A DNA stretch of 64,000 nt, from NCBI GenBank assembly GCA_038373865.1, contig JAXGGA010000481.1, forward strand, positions 147,501 through 211,500. Direction: 5' to 3'. The DNA is from Uloborus plumipes. Lineage: Eukaryota; Arthropoda; Arachnida; Araneae; Uloboridae. The position numbers and the translations under genes are program-made. The notes beneath the pieces are model-generated. The model searched no databases. It was not told where the DNA came from and saw only the letters and a program-made list of their open reading frames with translations. Positions 22,243 to 34,842 of the stretch are shown piece by piece; position 1 is the stretch's first letter; each line of letters opens with the position of its first letter.

Positions 22243-23793
22243 GATTACACTTTACTACATACATCCAGCATGAAAAAATAAATAAAATAACAGTTACTAA
22301 ATCGTATTTATTTCCTCATCTTACTAAAAACCCTTTGCCATTTTTCTGCATTTAAGCATTTAAATATACGTTAAGTAGCATGACTATGAAAAAATTTATG
22401 AAATGAACTGTTACTACCTATTCTAGACTGATGAGTTTAATGACAACGAAAGTACAGTCTCTGGATGGTACAACAGAGCTGGTGGGTGGCTGGTGGATTC
22501 AGGTGGCGGTAACTTACTGCTCTTATCTTATTTGAAAGAAGAAAAAAAAAGGCGAAGCTTCAGTCTCTGGATGCTGTAACAAGTGGTTTGATATTTGCTT
22601 GCAATTACTTCTTAGCCGAGATCTTCTACTTTAGAGCCAAATGTGTTGTCGTTGGGCCACGATTTCTGTCACGATAAAAACCTGTTACGCTTCTGAACTC
22701 TGTAAAAACTGAATTTAGAGTTCTGAAGTTGGTCTGTTATTTTAATCAAGAACAATTATTTGGCTATTCGCGTTTCATCCACAACTTAACTTTACATCTT
22801 TCTACACAGTTTTATAATGTTTGGAACAAAAATACTCCATTCATTTAAAATCAAGTTTTTAAAAAATGGATTAACTTAGGTAGTTCAGTGTTTTTTTTTT
22901 TTGTAGTTTCTTAAATCAGATCGTGATAAGAACTCTAAACATCAATTGCTACAAGAACAAGATATATTTTCATTGTATCAAAAATGGGAAAGCATCCATG
23001 AAATAAAGTGAAATAAATATTTGATCAAAACAAGTCAATAGCTTCTTCAGTTCTATTATTTTTACCAATAATTAAAATTTTGAAGCGTATTTTTTTTCCC
23101 AAAAAATAATAGTAAATGAAAAAAACTTTAAACTATAAAATGTTGACTCAAATGAATCATAACTAAGCGCTCTCTAATCTAGCCCCCTTTCAGAAAAAAA
23201 AATCTAAATTTAAAATAGGTTCACCCACTTAGGAGCTATGATAACACAGATACCTACACTAAGCTCGTGACAGTTTTTTTTTTTTTTTTTTTGCATCGTG
23301 GTTGAAATGTACTGAACGATAATTTGATTTTCATGATTATTATTATATATAACATTTCAACTAACTATCGTACCAACATTATTGAACTCAGCATAAAAAA
23401 TGCGCATAAAACAAGTCCCTACTTGCCTAAGTTAAAATTATCGTCTTTCTATTCCCCTCGATATAAGAGTGAATTGTACCACAAAAGATACCCAATTAGG
23501 AAGACATAACAGTGCTCTATTAAAAAAAATCCGGAGAATTAATACTTCCGAATAAACGCTTTTTTTGGCGTGAAGTCAAAAAAGAAAGAAAGACAGAAAG
23601 GAAGAAAGTAAAGAAATAAAAAAAACCTCTGAGCTTCGAGGGACAAACTTAAGTTTAAGATTATAATTTATTATTAAATATTACACTTGCTTTTACAAAA
23701 CACAATGCAAAACATTTTATTTCCAACAAGATATTTTTATTTAAAACAAAAAAAAAATGTTAATGTTTTATTGTACTTACATAATTTTAGTGG
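22243..23793. other. Unannotated AT-rich stretch
   Basis: No repeat ends or exons that I can support. Contains T-runs at about 22888-22900 and 23274-23292, and a GAAA-rich purine tract at about 23578-23620. Confidence 0.45.
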
Positions 23794-23813
23794 AATAATA
23801 ATAATAATAATAA

Positions 23814-23878
<65 letters not shown>

Positions 23879-23923
23879 GTAATAATAATAATAATAATAG
23901 TAATAATAATAATAATAGTAGTA

Positions 23924-23984
<61 letters not shown>
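23794..23984. repeat. (AAT)n / (ACT)n compound microsatellite
   Basis: About 190 bp of AAT units with an ACT block (about 23815-23847) and scattered AGT units. The long Ile/Tyr homopolymer reading frames on either strand are artefacts of this tract. Confidence 0.95.
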
Positions 23985-25174
23985 GCTTGTGACAATGTAA
24001 GATACTGATTTTTCTTATTTACTTCATGACTAACCTCCCTAATTAATTTTTTTCTCCGAATTATCGGAGTTGTTGTAAGAGGAAAAGTTGGACGTCTCAT
24101 TAAAATGAAGCTACTCACGGAAAATTAGCTTGATAGTAATCGACAGTAAAATCTCTATCAGGGATCCCTGACTAAATATGAATAGTATCAAGCATCTTAC
24201 ACTATTCTATTTTCGAATGCAATAAAAATAAAAATAAATTGTCTGATACTTATCGTGGTCAAATATTTTTGTGGAACAAAAATGCCTTATAGGAATGCAA
24301 GACAATAGGAAACGCCAAATATTTCAGTCCCGTTTCCAAAATATTCATTGACCGAAATGATTTCTTGAAATCGGATGCTACACAATAATTGCGAAAATTT
24401 TACTTCTGTGCATCCACATGCTTGTCCTTAACCGGATAACGACGACAGCAAAGCTAACAAATTGTTGTTTTCAGTTTTGGCGCAAGGCCAAAACAGTCCA
24501 TTAAAAGTTGTTTACTTTCGGTAGTCATGCCTAGTGATTTCTTTAAAATAATAATTATGTTATTTCGGAAGTTAATTTTTTGTATTTTAACTAATCCATT
24601 TCTGATGAACTCTCTCAGTGTAATTGTATAAAACCTTTCCCCCCAAATATAAATCGAATATCGAATCAATACCATTGTTCTTTGGCGTAATTAAAAGAGA
24701 GAAAATGTTTTGTTTCAAATCATTTACATTTTTTTAAAATTAAATTAAAACACGGTTATTCGATTTTTTTTTTGCTTCTTGGTCCTCCAAAAATGCATTA
24801 ATGAATCTTTTTCATGCTAACAAATGATAATAAAAAGAAATATGAATTCCAAAAAAAGAATGGAAGCAACTTATTTGTTGCAAGAATTTTAATGTAGAGT
24901 CTTCACTGTAAAAAACTATTGCGACTTGATTAAAATACGAGGAATGTAGTTCATGCATTGCAAACAAAGCAATATTTATGAAGTAAAAATGTCTTAGTAT
25001 TTAATGCTTTGTTATATTTTTATGCTAGGTGTTAAAAACAAAGGTGAGCTGTTGGATCGAAATACATGATTTTTTATCAAGTAGGAGGATTCTCGCTGAA
25101 GCGTGCACAAATTTCTGGGAGAAGTAGGTTACAAAACCATAAAGGGAAACAAGCATATAGCAATGTACTGTATG

Positions 25175-25490
25175 ATTTTTTTTAGGTAACACCTTCTGCG
25201 TATTTACGCATGCGTCAGGTCTTCTCTGCTCCCTTTAAAATAGGGGTGATAGGTAAGATAAGAATAAGGGGAAGACTAATAAGGAGCACTTTGAGCCGTA
25301 TCAAACAACGTAGAACGATGCCAATTTTAAATACATAGTTTAGTTGAACACGTCAAAAGGATAGCAAATGCAAGTTCGAAATTGAAAACTTCGGAAAGCT
25401 CCCATCCACAACCTATCACCCCTTTTTTAAGTGGAATGGTTAGCGAGTTCTAGGAGCGGTTTTCAAGGACGGACAGTAAGGTACGTTCTC
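25175..25490. repeat. Dispersed repeat, copy 1 (relative at 40840-41060)
   Basis: It shares with 40840-41060 the order: CGCATGCGTCAGGTCTTCTC, AAAATAGGGG, a purine-rich middle, then (A/T)CACCCCTTTTT followed by AA(G/A)TGGAA. Within this copy AATAGGGGTGATAGGT (about 25242) and ACCTATCACCCCTTTTTT (about 25414) are inverted, so it may be a MITE-like unit. Class unknown. Confidence 0.45.
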
Positions 25491-25599
25491 GTCAGTGCAA
25501 ATTTATCTAGGGGGAGGGGAAGAAGGGTATTTACTAAGAAAAGGAGAACCTGTCGAGTAATATCAAATATCTCGCTCACATAATAGTTAAATTTCACAA

Positions 25600-25645
25600 A
25601 GCCAGAGGGAGGGCAATTGCCCCATCATAACCCCCTGAATGACGG
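25600..25645. mobile_element. Solitary hAT-like terminus
   Basis: The segment ending TGAATGACGGGCCTG resembles the inverted end of the candidate element at 37695-37870 (CAGGACCGTCATTTCG). No opposite end or target duplication was found, so it is a fragment at most. Confidence 0.3.
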
Positions 25646-26455
25646 GCCTGATAAGGTTGGAAATATAATGTTGCTACTAATCGGGTACTGTTCGCTGTAT
25701 AAGTATACATTTTCTCGTCACACGGTAAAGCTTATCACTGTCAGTTTTAAACGCACGCATATAAAATATATTGTTATTGAAGAACAGTTGAACAGTTACG
25801 AATTTATTATGTCGCAATTGCGAGGGTCGCGTAACATATGGTCCAAGAAGAGTGAAAAAAAAATATTTTTTATAGTTCTGGTAATCTCTGAGCGCCCACA
25901 AAAATGCATTGCTACGGGCCAGCAAACCTGTAAATCCTCCATTGTTGGTAAACGACAAGTTTTGTTTGCTTAGGCTTTATAGTATGATTCTGCTAAGTCG
26001 AACCATGACCTTGGAATAGTTAACCTTTTCTTGCGATAATAGAGAAAGATAATTGTGCTGAGTTGAGTGGGGTCACTTTCGTAGTAGTTTTTCAAAATTA
26101 TTCCAACTTAAACCAGCTCCAACAACGCGTCGATCCTTTTTTCCCGAGCAGCGTAAAAAGAAGTAAACATTGTCAAGGTCGAGGCTCAACTTATCGGAGA
26201 CACACTATACCGTCTACTGCGTTGTGATTGTTTGCAAATATGGCACCAATATATTACACTAACATTGCAATGCAATTTGAGTGTACTTATTAGTAACCTA
26301 CTCCATTCAAAAGTTTACCTTCGTTTAAGGTACATGCATGTATTGTATAATACACTAATAAAATTTGGCAAAATTACCAAATCCTATATTTTTTTGTTCC
26401 TTTACTATTTTTATTGCATCAAAATTTTAGCAGATTCTATAGCGCACAAACAACA

Positions 26456-27906
26456 TAGTCTAAGATCCCACCGCAGTTTATCTACACTCATAGCGTACAC
26501 TCATCACGTATATGTCAAATTAAAGCTGATTTTTTTCTGAACGTGATGCACTATGTCCGCCTATGTAAAAGTGCCCGAAACCTATAGGCAGCCTGACCTA
26601 AACAGGTCACATGAATGTAGTATTTCTACACTCATAGCGTACACTCATGACTCATATATCAAATTGAAGCTAATTTTTTTCTGAACGTGGTGCACTAAGG
26701 CTGCCTATGTAAAATTGGCCGCAACCTCTAGGCAGCCTGGCCTGAAGTTTAGGGTCCAAAATTTCAAATGGTTATAAAAGACGGAAAAACCGGTCGATTG
26801 TTTTTCTTTTTTACTAAAATTATTCTTAATGTGAGTACTTTTTCGAAAAAAAAAATTGATGAACTTAAATTTCAAAAATTGCCGATAGGGGGCGCTTTAG
26901 ACTTTGTAGCTGAAAACAACTACTTTTTACCGTTGTTTTTTCGTATTTTCGTAATTTATTCAAAAAGTTCAAACTCTAACTTAAATTTTGAGCCCAAAAT
27001 ATCAACTAATTTGCAGTTTTTAGCAATATTCGGACCAAACGTCAAAAAATGTGTTTTTCTGCTGTTTAACTTGTCCTTTCATGTAAAAAAGATTATTAAA
27101 ATCATCTGGCGATACTAATAATGTGAAAATAAAATTAAATGCACACTTTCTGAGTTGTAAAATACAAAATTTCAGGGTAAAAAAATGTTGGGAAAATGTT
27201 TTATTTTTTCTTTTTTTTAGTTACGAAAGGCTTCATCTGATTTTATTTTAACATTATCAGGTGATTTTAATAATTTTTTTGCATGAAAGGACTAGTTGAA
27301 AAGCAGAAAAACACAATTTTTGATGTTTGGTCCGAGTATTGTTAAAAACCGGAAATTAGTTGATATTTTGGCCTCAAAATTTAAGTTAGAGTTTTAACTC
27401 TTTGAATCAATTACGAAAATATGAAAACAAACGGTAAAAAGTAGTTGTTTTTAGCTCCAAAGTCTAAAGCGCCCCCTATCGGCAATTTTTGAAATTTATG
27501 TTCATCAATTTTTTTCGAAAAAGTACTCACATTAAGAATAATTTTAGTAAAAAAAGCAAATCAATCGACCAATTTTTCCGTCTTTTATAACCATTTGAAA
27601 TTTTGGACCCTAAACTTCAGGCCAGGCTGCCTAGAGGTTGCGGCGACTTTTACATAGGCAGCCTTAGTGCACCACGTTCAGAAAAAAATTAGCTTCAATT
27701 TGATATGTGAGTCATGAGTGTAAGCTATGAGTGTAGAAATACTACATTCATGTGACCTGTTTAGGCCAGGCTGCCTATAGGTTTCGGGCACTTTTACATA
27801 GGCTAACATAGTGCATTACGTTCAGAAAAAAATCAGCTTTAATTTGAAATATACGTCATGAGTGTACGCTATGAGTGTAGATAAACTACGGTGGGATCTT
27901 AGACTA
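26456..27906. mobile_element. Second foldback with the same ends, two 144-bp units per arm and an inner inverted repeat (1.45 kb)
   Basis: The ends are the same TAGTCTAAGATCCCACCGCA as in 18834-20732, flanked by matching ACA (26453-26455, 27907-27909). CTACACTCA landmarks at 26482 and 26626 are 144 bp apart. Inside, from about 26741 to 27624, lies another inverted repeat beginning CTGAAGTTTAGGGTCCAAAA. The whole can fold into two arms of about 670-680 bp around a loop at about 27139-27235. Frames within it are non-coding by-products. Confidence 0.88.
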
Positions 27907-28122
27907 ACAGTAAGATGTTTTCAATATGCACAAATATTTTTCAATTAAAGGAATTTTTCGAGAAGAACTAACTAATTTTCCTTTTCCATACATGAACCAG
28001 ATATAAATTGGACAATTTTCTGGGTGTTATAACTTATTTATTTATTTAGAAATGTCATGATTGGTTGAAGAACTATTGCTTTGAAATGTTTTTAATTTCG
28101 TTTTTTTGCTCAGTAACTACAT

Positions 28123-28331
28123 TTATGGGGGCCTCGGTGGCCTACAGGGAGAGGTTTCTCCTCGTAAGCAAGAGGTCACGGGTTCGAGTCGCGCCTTGCC
28201 TATGAATGTTATTTCAACCTCTCTGTGCCGTAAATCTGTCTTGTGTTTGTCAGGAGGCAAGGCGTATAGTACGCAGTTCTCATGTATGTCGAAGCTGATG
28301 ACTTCTGTATATATGTATTAAAAAAAAAAGA
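28123..28331 (+). mobile_element. tRNA-derived SINE, second family
   Basis: Starts with a tRNA-like head (GGCCTCGGTGGCCTACAG; B box GGGTTCGAGTC at about 28182) and ends in an A-rich tail at 28320-28329. ACTACAT flanks it at 28116-28122 and 28333-28339, a 7-bp target duplication. Unlike the 21.4-kb SINE it lies on the plus strand and has a different body. Confidence 0.75.
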
Positions 28332-28339
28332 CACTACAT

Positions 28340-28899
28340 GTATCCGTAAGATTAACTGATTAAACAAGTTTTGTTTACTTTGAGCAGCGTGTTCGGGATT
28401 TTGCTCTTGCTTTGTAATAATTTGTAATTGGTTCTGTGACATTTTCTCCATCTTTTTTGAGCTAAAACGGGTTCAATAAGCCTACGTAACAGCTCACAAA
28501 GAAATAGTTCATTGACAATCAGATCATTAAGGTAGAACCAGGCCTCTTACACACCACCATTTAAAAGAAAAATACATTAACGCAAATCCAAGATTAAAAA
28601 CTGATAAAAGAAAAAACAAGCAGAGCAAACGTTTGCTTTGAAGGTGAACTTGGACAATATTACCTGATGTTAGACCAAACAGCAATTCGAAGGTAGTATG
28701 CTATTGCACTAAAAGAATGCCTTAAGGAATTATTAGAATTGGTTGGAAAAGACTTGATACGCACAGAGAAATTTTTTCAGGAATAAGAGTCGGTAAGTTT
28801 TATTAGTGTTTCATGTGCAAGCTCTAAAATATATCGTCAGTTTTATGTAATAAACAAACAGCTAGTTTAAGCTTTGAAACTATTCGTTCTGACCACAGA
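28340..28899. other. Unannotated AT-rich stretch
   Basis: No recognised repeat ends or exon. Confidence 0.4.
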
Positions 28900-28980
28900 G
28901 AGTAGCCATTTATTGAGTGATGAACATGCCGGCTCTATCAGATTGGGTTCCGTAAAAGCACTGCTGCAAATTATGCAACC
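28900..28980 (+). pseudogene. Tiny LINE reverse-transcriptase fragment
   Basis: One frame gives HLLSDEHAG and, after a +1/-1 frame change, YQIGFRKSTAANYAT. This matches the conserved RT passage (LS..Q.GFRK..ST.DA) of non-LTR retrotransposons. Only about 27 residues with a frame shift remain, so identification is tentative and the element is dead. Confidence 0.35.
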
Positions 28981-30067
28981 ATTTGCAGTGGAGGAACTCG
29001 TAGTTGGCATGCAAAAGGACAAATGACACAAAATAAAAGGACAAATTTAGACTTTCTTAAGGTTCTTCTAACACTGCTTGAAAAACAAACAGAAACATAA
29101 TTGAAACGAACCAAAAAACGAAAGGAAAAGAAGAAAAAGCTAGAAAAAATGGCATATTCAAGTACCAGAAGGTTTCTAATACTGTAAGTAGCATTTGTTT
29201 TGTAATTTCTTTCAACATAAAAACATAAGAAATTATGTTTTTCAAACTTCATTTCCATCTCTGTAGATTTTTTTTTGTCATATATGTTACATTTGTCAAT
29301 GATGAGTCAACTTATAATATCGTTAAGCCTTTATACACTGTTTAAATACTCAAATCAGTCAATTATTTAGAAATCAGTTTTTAGTAAATTTATGGAAGGT
29401 ATAAATGTAGAAAAAATCTCGAACATTATTAGCGTAGTAAACAAATATATTTTTAAAAATTGAAACAAACACTTTATTTTTATGCAGGCAGATAACATGA
29501 GAAATAACACTGCAAATAATTTCCGGCTAAAATTGGGATTCCGATTAAGATTTTTAGGAAAGTTTCAAAAAACTGCAAACTATCTTCTGTAAACCTAAAT
29601 TCTATAACACATTATTCGTTAATTCTAATTATTCCTCAATTCAAGCAAATCGCTTAGAATGAATCGCATGTTGGCAATAAAATGGTAAAGGTCGTACATT
29701 TAATACTTGATGTGATGTCTGAAAATGGGATATAGGGACAACTATGTTTTTATGATGGCTGAAAACAAAATAAAATCAAAAATTGGCTTTCACTACCCTA
29801 ACACCTAATCAAACAAACTAGTACAAATCTACAAAGATATTAAGTTTTTTGGAGTGTATTGAACACTCTTACTATAACGACTATAATCATCGTTTTAGGG
29901 GCAAAATAATGTGTATACATCACACGATGTACAAATTAACTATCGGGATCCTTATATATACGACGAGGGAGTCGCATGAAAAAGTTATTTCAAACCTTTT
30001 AGGGCCATAATTTTTACATTTAATTGACTGTACAAAATTTTTAGTGTTTGAGAAAAACTACTTTTAA

Positions 30068-30151
30068 CCCTAGAATACTAATCACGAGTAATTTTTACTC
30101 ATCTTTCTATTTAGTATTAGCGTTAAAAAAAAACACGTTAGTATTCTAGGG
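30068..30151. mobile_element. 84-bp piggyBac-type MITE with TTAA duplication
   Basis: Ends CCCTAGAATACTAA.. and ..TTAGTATTCTAGGG, flanked by TTAA at 30064-30067 and 30152-30155. CCCTAGAA next to a TTAA target is the piggyBac hallmark. The centre holds a second small hairpin (GAGTAATTTTTACTC). Extremely short, non-coding. Confidence 0.85.
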
Positions 30152-30677
30152 TTAAACAATTTTTTTTGCTGTTATTAAGATTTTGATGCCATAATAACCT
30201 TAAAAAAATGTTTTCTTTTGCATTCAATAATATATAAAATAAAGTCTGAACGTAGAGTACTCATGTCCCACCAGTCTTTTCGTAAAATTAGTAAATAAAT
30301 AAATAAAATAAATAAATAAATAAATAAAAATGAAAGAGTACGTACTTTACGCTAAGACTATTATTTTTATTTTAATTTTTTTGGTATAACCATTAATTAT
30401 TCCTCAGGATAAGGAAAAACGCATTTAACTATAAAAGCAGTAAAGAGACTAAAATATCTCCCGCTCCATTATAGTTAAGCGTTTATGGGCCGCACCCGCT
30501 CTGCAAATTGAAATCTTAGAAGATGTATTTGTAATAGAATGAAGCTCTCGATTAATCGCAGAAGAATAATTCTGACATTATTAATGCAACACTGACAATG
30601 GTTGATTTTAGTTAATGGAGATTTTTTTTTTTTTTTTTTTTTTTTTGCCGTCTGGGTAACATAAAAATGCATAAAAG

Positions 30678-30945
30678 AATTGAAGGGGCAAGTGGATAAA
30701 GGTGATATGTGACAATTTTGGAAAAGCATACTTTTTACCATGGATGAAGATGATAAGGTAATATTTTTTTTTCTTTGAAAGCTATTTCTAGAAATTAAAA
30801 AAAAATGTCACATATCACATTTATTCACTTGCCCCTTCTATTGTGTTTGCGAGTTAACACAATTGAACACACACCAATTTGAATTTGTGTAAATCGGAGA
30901 AATTCAAAAGTCACATATCACCTTTATCCACTTGCCTCTTCAATT
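30678..30945. mobile_element. MITE with reiterated GGGGCAAGTGGATAAAGGTG word, copy 1
   Basis: The left end TTGAAGGGGCAAGTGGATAA.. has an inverted partner ending at about 30945. A third, inverted copy of the word lies inside at about 30808-30843. It also contains a T22 run at 30624-30646 just upstream. A second copy of the family is at 51474-51722. Non-coding. Confidence 0.7.
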
Positions 30946-32130
30946 AACGTATGACTTAAATTTGAGCCACTTCACCAAAAATTTGAAGAACTGCATATTG
31001 TTGCAGAGGCATGAAAAAACGATTGCAACATGATTGATTTTGTTCTTGACTGTTACAAAAAGTAGATAAATATGATTTGACATTGCATATGTGAAAATTA
31101 TTTAGCTGATGTTAGAACTGTCGGAAGTTTTGAGTAATGCTTGATTTTCTGAAGGACGTAGGTTTCACAACTGTAATTGACTTGATTTCACATGCAATGA
31201 AGGCATGAACGACTGTTTTCAGTCCATTTTTTTTTTAAGTTTCAAATTCATCCTCCCCATATATGTTTTATATTGGATTTAAATACATACGGAGCAAATC
31301 ACTATTTTTTTTTTTTTTTTCGAAATCGATATTTCAATATTTTTATCATGGTTTTGGTCTCATAATACTTACCAAATAAATAACTAAATAACTAACAATA
31401 AGCAAATAAAAACTCCTTGATTGTCTTAATTGAAAGGTTTTGGAGATGAAGGAGTTATATGATAAAAACAGAAATTGCTATTTATTGTTGCAATTATTGC
31501 AGTTATTTTGTTTTCTTGTTTTGTCTTTAGTGTGCGTATGAAATTGGTCTAATGACGTCTACTTTTTTATGTACCAATTTTTTTTGCTTACTTGTATCCA
31601 TTGCTTACCATTGTCCAGAGTGTTCATGTTTTAAAATGTAACAAATCCCCTTCATCCTCCAAGTTTGATTTTTAGTTATCTTACTTCTGAAGGTTTCTTC
31701 TACTTAATTTTTATATTTATGTAATGAATGGCGGTTTAATAAGAAACTAAAAACATTTATTAAGCATTAACAAATTTTGAAATAATGAAAATGAATCTCG
31801 TTTCTTTCAAAACTCTATAAAATTACTGAAACTTCGAGTTTCTTTGTTATACACTTGCATAAAGGAAATCATGTTATAGTCAACTCCGTAATATTTTCCC
31901 ATTCTTCTTTAGCGAAAAGCTATCCACCAAAAGCGTACCCATGAAATAATGCCAAAATTAACCAGTTTGAACTGAAATTTTGCAAATGCTAGGGCTTTTA
32001 ACATTTAAACCATTTTCTCGACCACTATGACATTTCGCTTTTTTCCCCTGTGCTTCGCATATGATTAAAAAAAGCCTAAAACAATAGTGATTTAGGGGAG
32101 GAAAATGACTTAAACCCTTTAAGAACAAAA
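30946..32130. other. Unannotated AT-rich stretch
   Basis: Nothing recognised beyond homopolymer runs (T-run at about 31306-31320). Confidence 0.4.
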
Positions 32131-32133
32131 CTA

Positions 32134-32513
32134 TGGAAAACTCCCGTTTAACACAAATAATGAAATAAAATATCTTGCTTTTAGTTGAAAGTCATGCAAG
32201 TTTTTTTCCCATAAAAATTCAGTAAACTTCTTATTATTTGCGGAATAGGGTGGCACGGTAATAGCGGATAAGCGAATACTGCGGATAATCCAGGTAAAAA
32301 ACGATACTAGTGTATGCAATAGCTGAAAAAAATCCATAATGCAACACATACATTTAAATTATACCAAAAATGATAATAGTCAATGCAAAAACATCTTGAA
32401 AAGCTAAAAACTACCAATAATGCACTAAAAAAAGAAAACAAAAGTGAAATACCCGCAGAAAATCCGAACCATAGATGACGATCCTCCAACCACGGATAAT
32501 CGGGAGTTTTCTG
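32134..32513. mobile_element. pogo/Tigger-type MITE, TA-flanked (380 bp)
   Basis: Ends TGGAAAACTCCCG and, inverted at the right, CAGAAAACTCCCG, each next to TA. The words GCGGATAATCC and CGGATAATCGGGAG occur inside and at the right end. A GATTATCCG-type word next to the end is common in Tigger-like families. A further decayed patch with CGGGATAATC lies at about 32810-32885. Confidence 0.6.
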
Positions 32514-33424
32514 TATATCATACATTTTAAATACACAATTTTGGGAGATAGTACCAACAAATCTACATTTTTAAATCATATTTCTTCAACGCTATCATTA
32601 TTTTCACTAAAGTGTATATTTAGGTGCATTTTAACCACTTCCCTTACCAATTTTTTTTGGAAAAATTTGCAAAAAAAAAAAAAAAAAACACACACACACA
32701 TTTTTTTTAATTTAATTTTAAAATACAAGAAAAGGAAGCAATACAAATAAAATATGTAGGTTTCAAGTTGAATTTTTAATTATTTGTAGGCGTTTAATCA
32801 ATTAGTTTCACCCGAGTTTTTGGGATAATAATTACCTGCAACTCATACGAGCCCGAGATAACTCGGGATAATCAGGCCAGCGGTTGAGCAGATTGCTAAT
32901 GAAAATAAAAACATTGTTGCAATTTGTTAATTCCAAAAGCTGCAAGTAATTTCAAAATATCTGTTTTATGTTTCTTTGTTCTCGCTTCATCTTCTTAGTG
33001 TTTTAAGGTTTTATTTCAAAAGAGCGGTAAGGCAGAATTTTTCCGCGTGTGCTCCCCCCCCCCTTGAGACAATCCACGTGATTTCAAGGCCCGGTGCATT
33101 TTTTTAACTTGATTTATCCCCTCTGGCACAAAACTTAGTATGGGCTGAATTCTTTTCAAAAAAAAAAAAAAAAGAATTTCACAATCTGTTTTCAATGCAG
33201 TTAAGCTTTATTTAGAGTGTCTACTAGTTGTAAACATTACTATTAGTTATTACTATGTAAATGTTACTCGTTGTTAGACATATATTGCTATCTTTTAAAT
33301 CGAAAAATTATTTTTTGAAAATTTGACTTTTCGTCTTTTGGAGACAATATCTTCAATTTTGAACTAAATATTTAAACATTCTACGGTATGAAATGGAGAA
33401 AGAAGATAAATACTTGATTTAAAA

Positions 33425-33688
33425 ATATATCGCACGCCTAGAAGAATACTGTCACAACTCAAAAGTCGAAACTCCGAATGTTCAGAGATGTACCCAGAGC
33501 CATGATTTAAAAGTCAAAAAGAAACGTTTATTTTAAAAGCATTATGAAAGCAAATGAGCCGAAATGATCTAACCTAATGTATGATAGACTGCACTATTAC
33601 TAATTGCTTTAATATATCAATTTCTTTTCCCCATCTTAAATTTTTCTGTTTTTGAGTTGTGACAGTATTCTTCTAGGCGTGCGATATA
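33425..33688. mobile_element. MITE with 40-bp inverted ends (264 bp)
   Basis: Terminal inverted repeats ATATATCGCACGCCTAGAAG.. continue for about 40 bp with one or two differences on the right side (..CTTCTAGGCGTGCGATATAT). TA-rich flanks suggest a TA target. No coding capacity, superfamily not determined. Confidence 0.8.
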
Positions 33689-34188
33689 TATATTAAATAA
33701 TTTTAGAAGATGGTGCTCATGCTAAAAGTGATTGGAGATTATGATTTTCATCCTTTTCTTCTTGCTAGTGCATTCCTAAAAATCCCCATTCATCAGTGCT
33801 AAAGTAGTTACGTCAAAGTTTTTTGAAAACGTTCAAGTGCAAAGCCAATTCTTTTTACACTATTCACTACTTTTCCACAAAAAAAAAAAAAAAAAAAAAA
33901 AAAAAACGATCGTCATTTGTGACGTTAAAGAGACTACGCCCCGCTTTACATGAAGCGCTTTTTTAAACTGCTCTAATTTAAAAGGTATCTAAATATTTTT
34001 TTCGGTGAAATCACTTATTTTGTTATTCATTCTTTATTTTGTTTACTCATTTCTTTTTCTCATATATTAATTAATATGTTTGTTTGTTTATTTATTTCTG
34101 TTTTCATTAATAGTTACTTACCCATTGATTTGATGAATATTAATATACTTATCAATAAAAAATGTTTCATTACAAAAATATTGTACTT

Positions 34189-34365
34189 TTCACTTTGCCC
34201 CATGTTTTTTTGAGATGAAAAATTAAGATGAAAATAACATTTCATTGATAGTTGCATTACAAAATACACTATTCCTTCTTTATGTACACTGATTTTCAGA
34301 ACAAATTTTCAATTTGTTCATTTTGAAACAGGTATGTTATTTTAACTGTTTCACTTTGCCCCACT
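34189..34365. repeat. Solitary CACTTTGCCCCA-type element end(s)
   Basis: TTTCACTTTGCCCCA occurs twice in direct orientation (about 34189 and 34350), the second next to CTATA. The word resembles the GTGGCCACTTTGCCC word of the 14841-15745 pogo-type element, so this may be a truncated relative. No matching left end found. Confidence 0.4.
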
Positions 34366-34550
34366 ATATCTTTTAACATTCTAAACACGGAGGTCCCGCG
34401 CCTAATATTGAAATGAACATAATGTGTTCATTACGAAAAAGTTCCAAGCTGCGAAAATTCCCAATAACGGATACAATTTAGTACTCAATAAAGGCATTCA
34501 TTGATTTTCCATTGTCGCCATTGACGGACATCAATTTGGTACAGCACCGG

Positions 34551-34835
34551 TTTCCGTTTGTTAGCGCTACGTTTTCGATGACAATTGTTTTATCTCGCGG
34601 CGTTTAATATCTAAGTGTCACGCAACGCAATTTACCGCGAAGAATTAAATGACATTGAACCTATCAATGGAAAAAGCACGGTTAAAAGATATCGATTGAC
34701 TTGATGTTAACACCATCGTTCGGTGCAATCCCTGCGCAATATTGACTGTTCAGTGGTGGCCATCAGTTTATTACTGATTTGTACTTTCTGTTTGTTAGTG
34801 CGACGTTTCACATGTTAATTGTTGTACTTTAACTT
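34551..34835. repeat. Diverged direct duplication upstream of a Helitron
   Basis: Two similar stretches, about 34551-34596 and 34788-34835, share TTTC(C/T)GTTTGTTAG(C/T)GC(T/G)ACG followed by AATTGTT(T/G)TA. They are about 238 bp apart. Meaning unknown. Confidence 0.45.
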
Positions 34836-34842
34836 AATAAAA

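Noticed and set aside
23687..24118. Long Ile-rich and Tyr-rich open frames
   Set aside because: Produced entirely by the AAT/ATT microsatellite at 23794-23984.
25617..25973. Overlapping open frames on both strands (118 and 93 residues)
   Set aside because: No splice context, motif or codon bias; such lengths are expected by chance at this base composition.
28123..28200. Functional tRNA gene
   Set aside because: Acceptor-stem pairing is poor and the segment continues into a SINE body with A-tail and target duplication.
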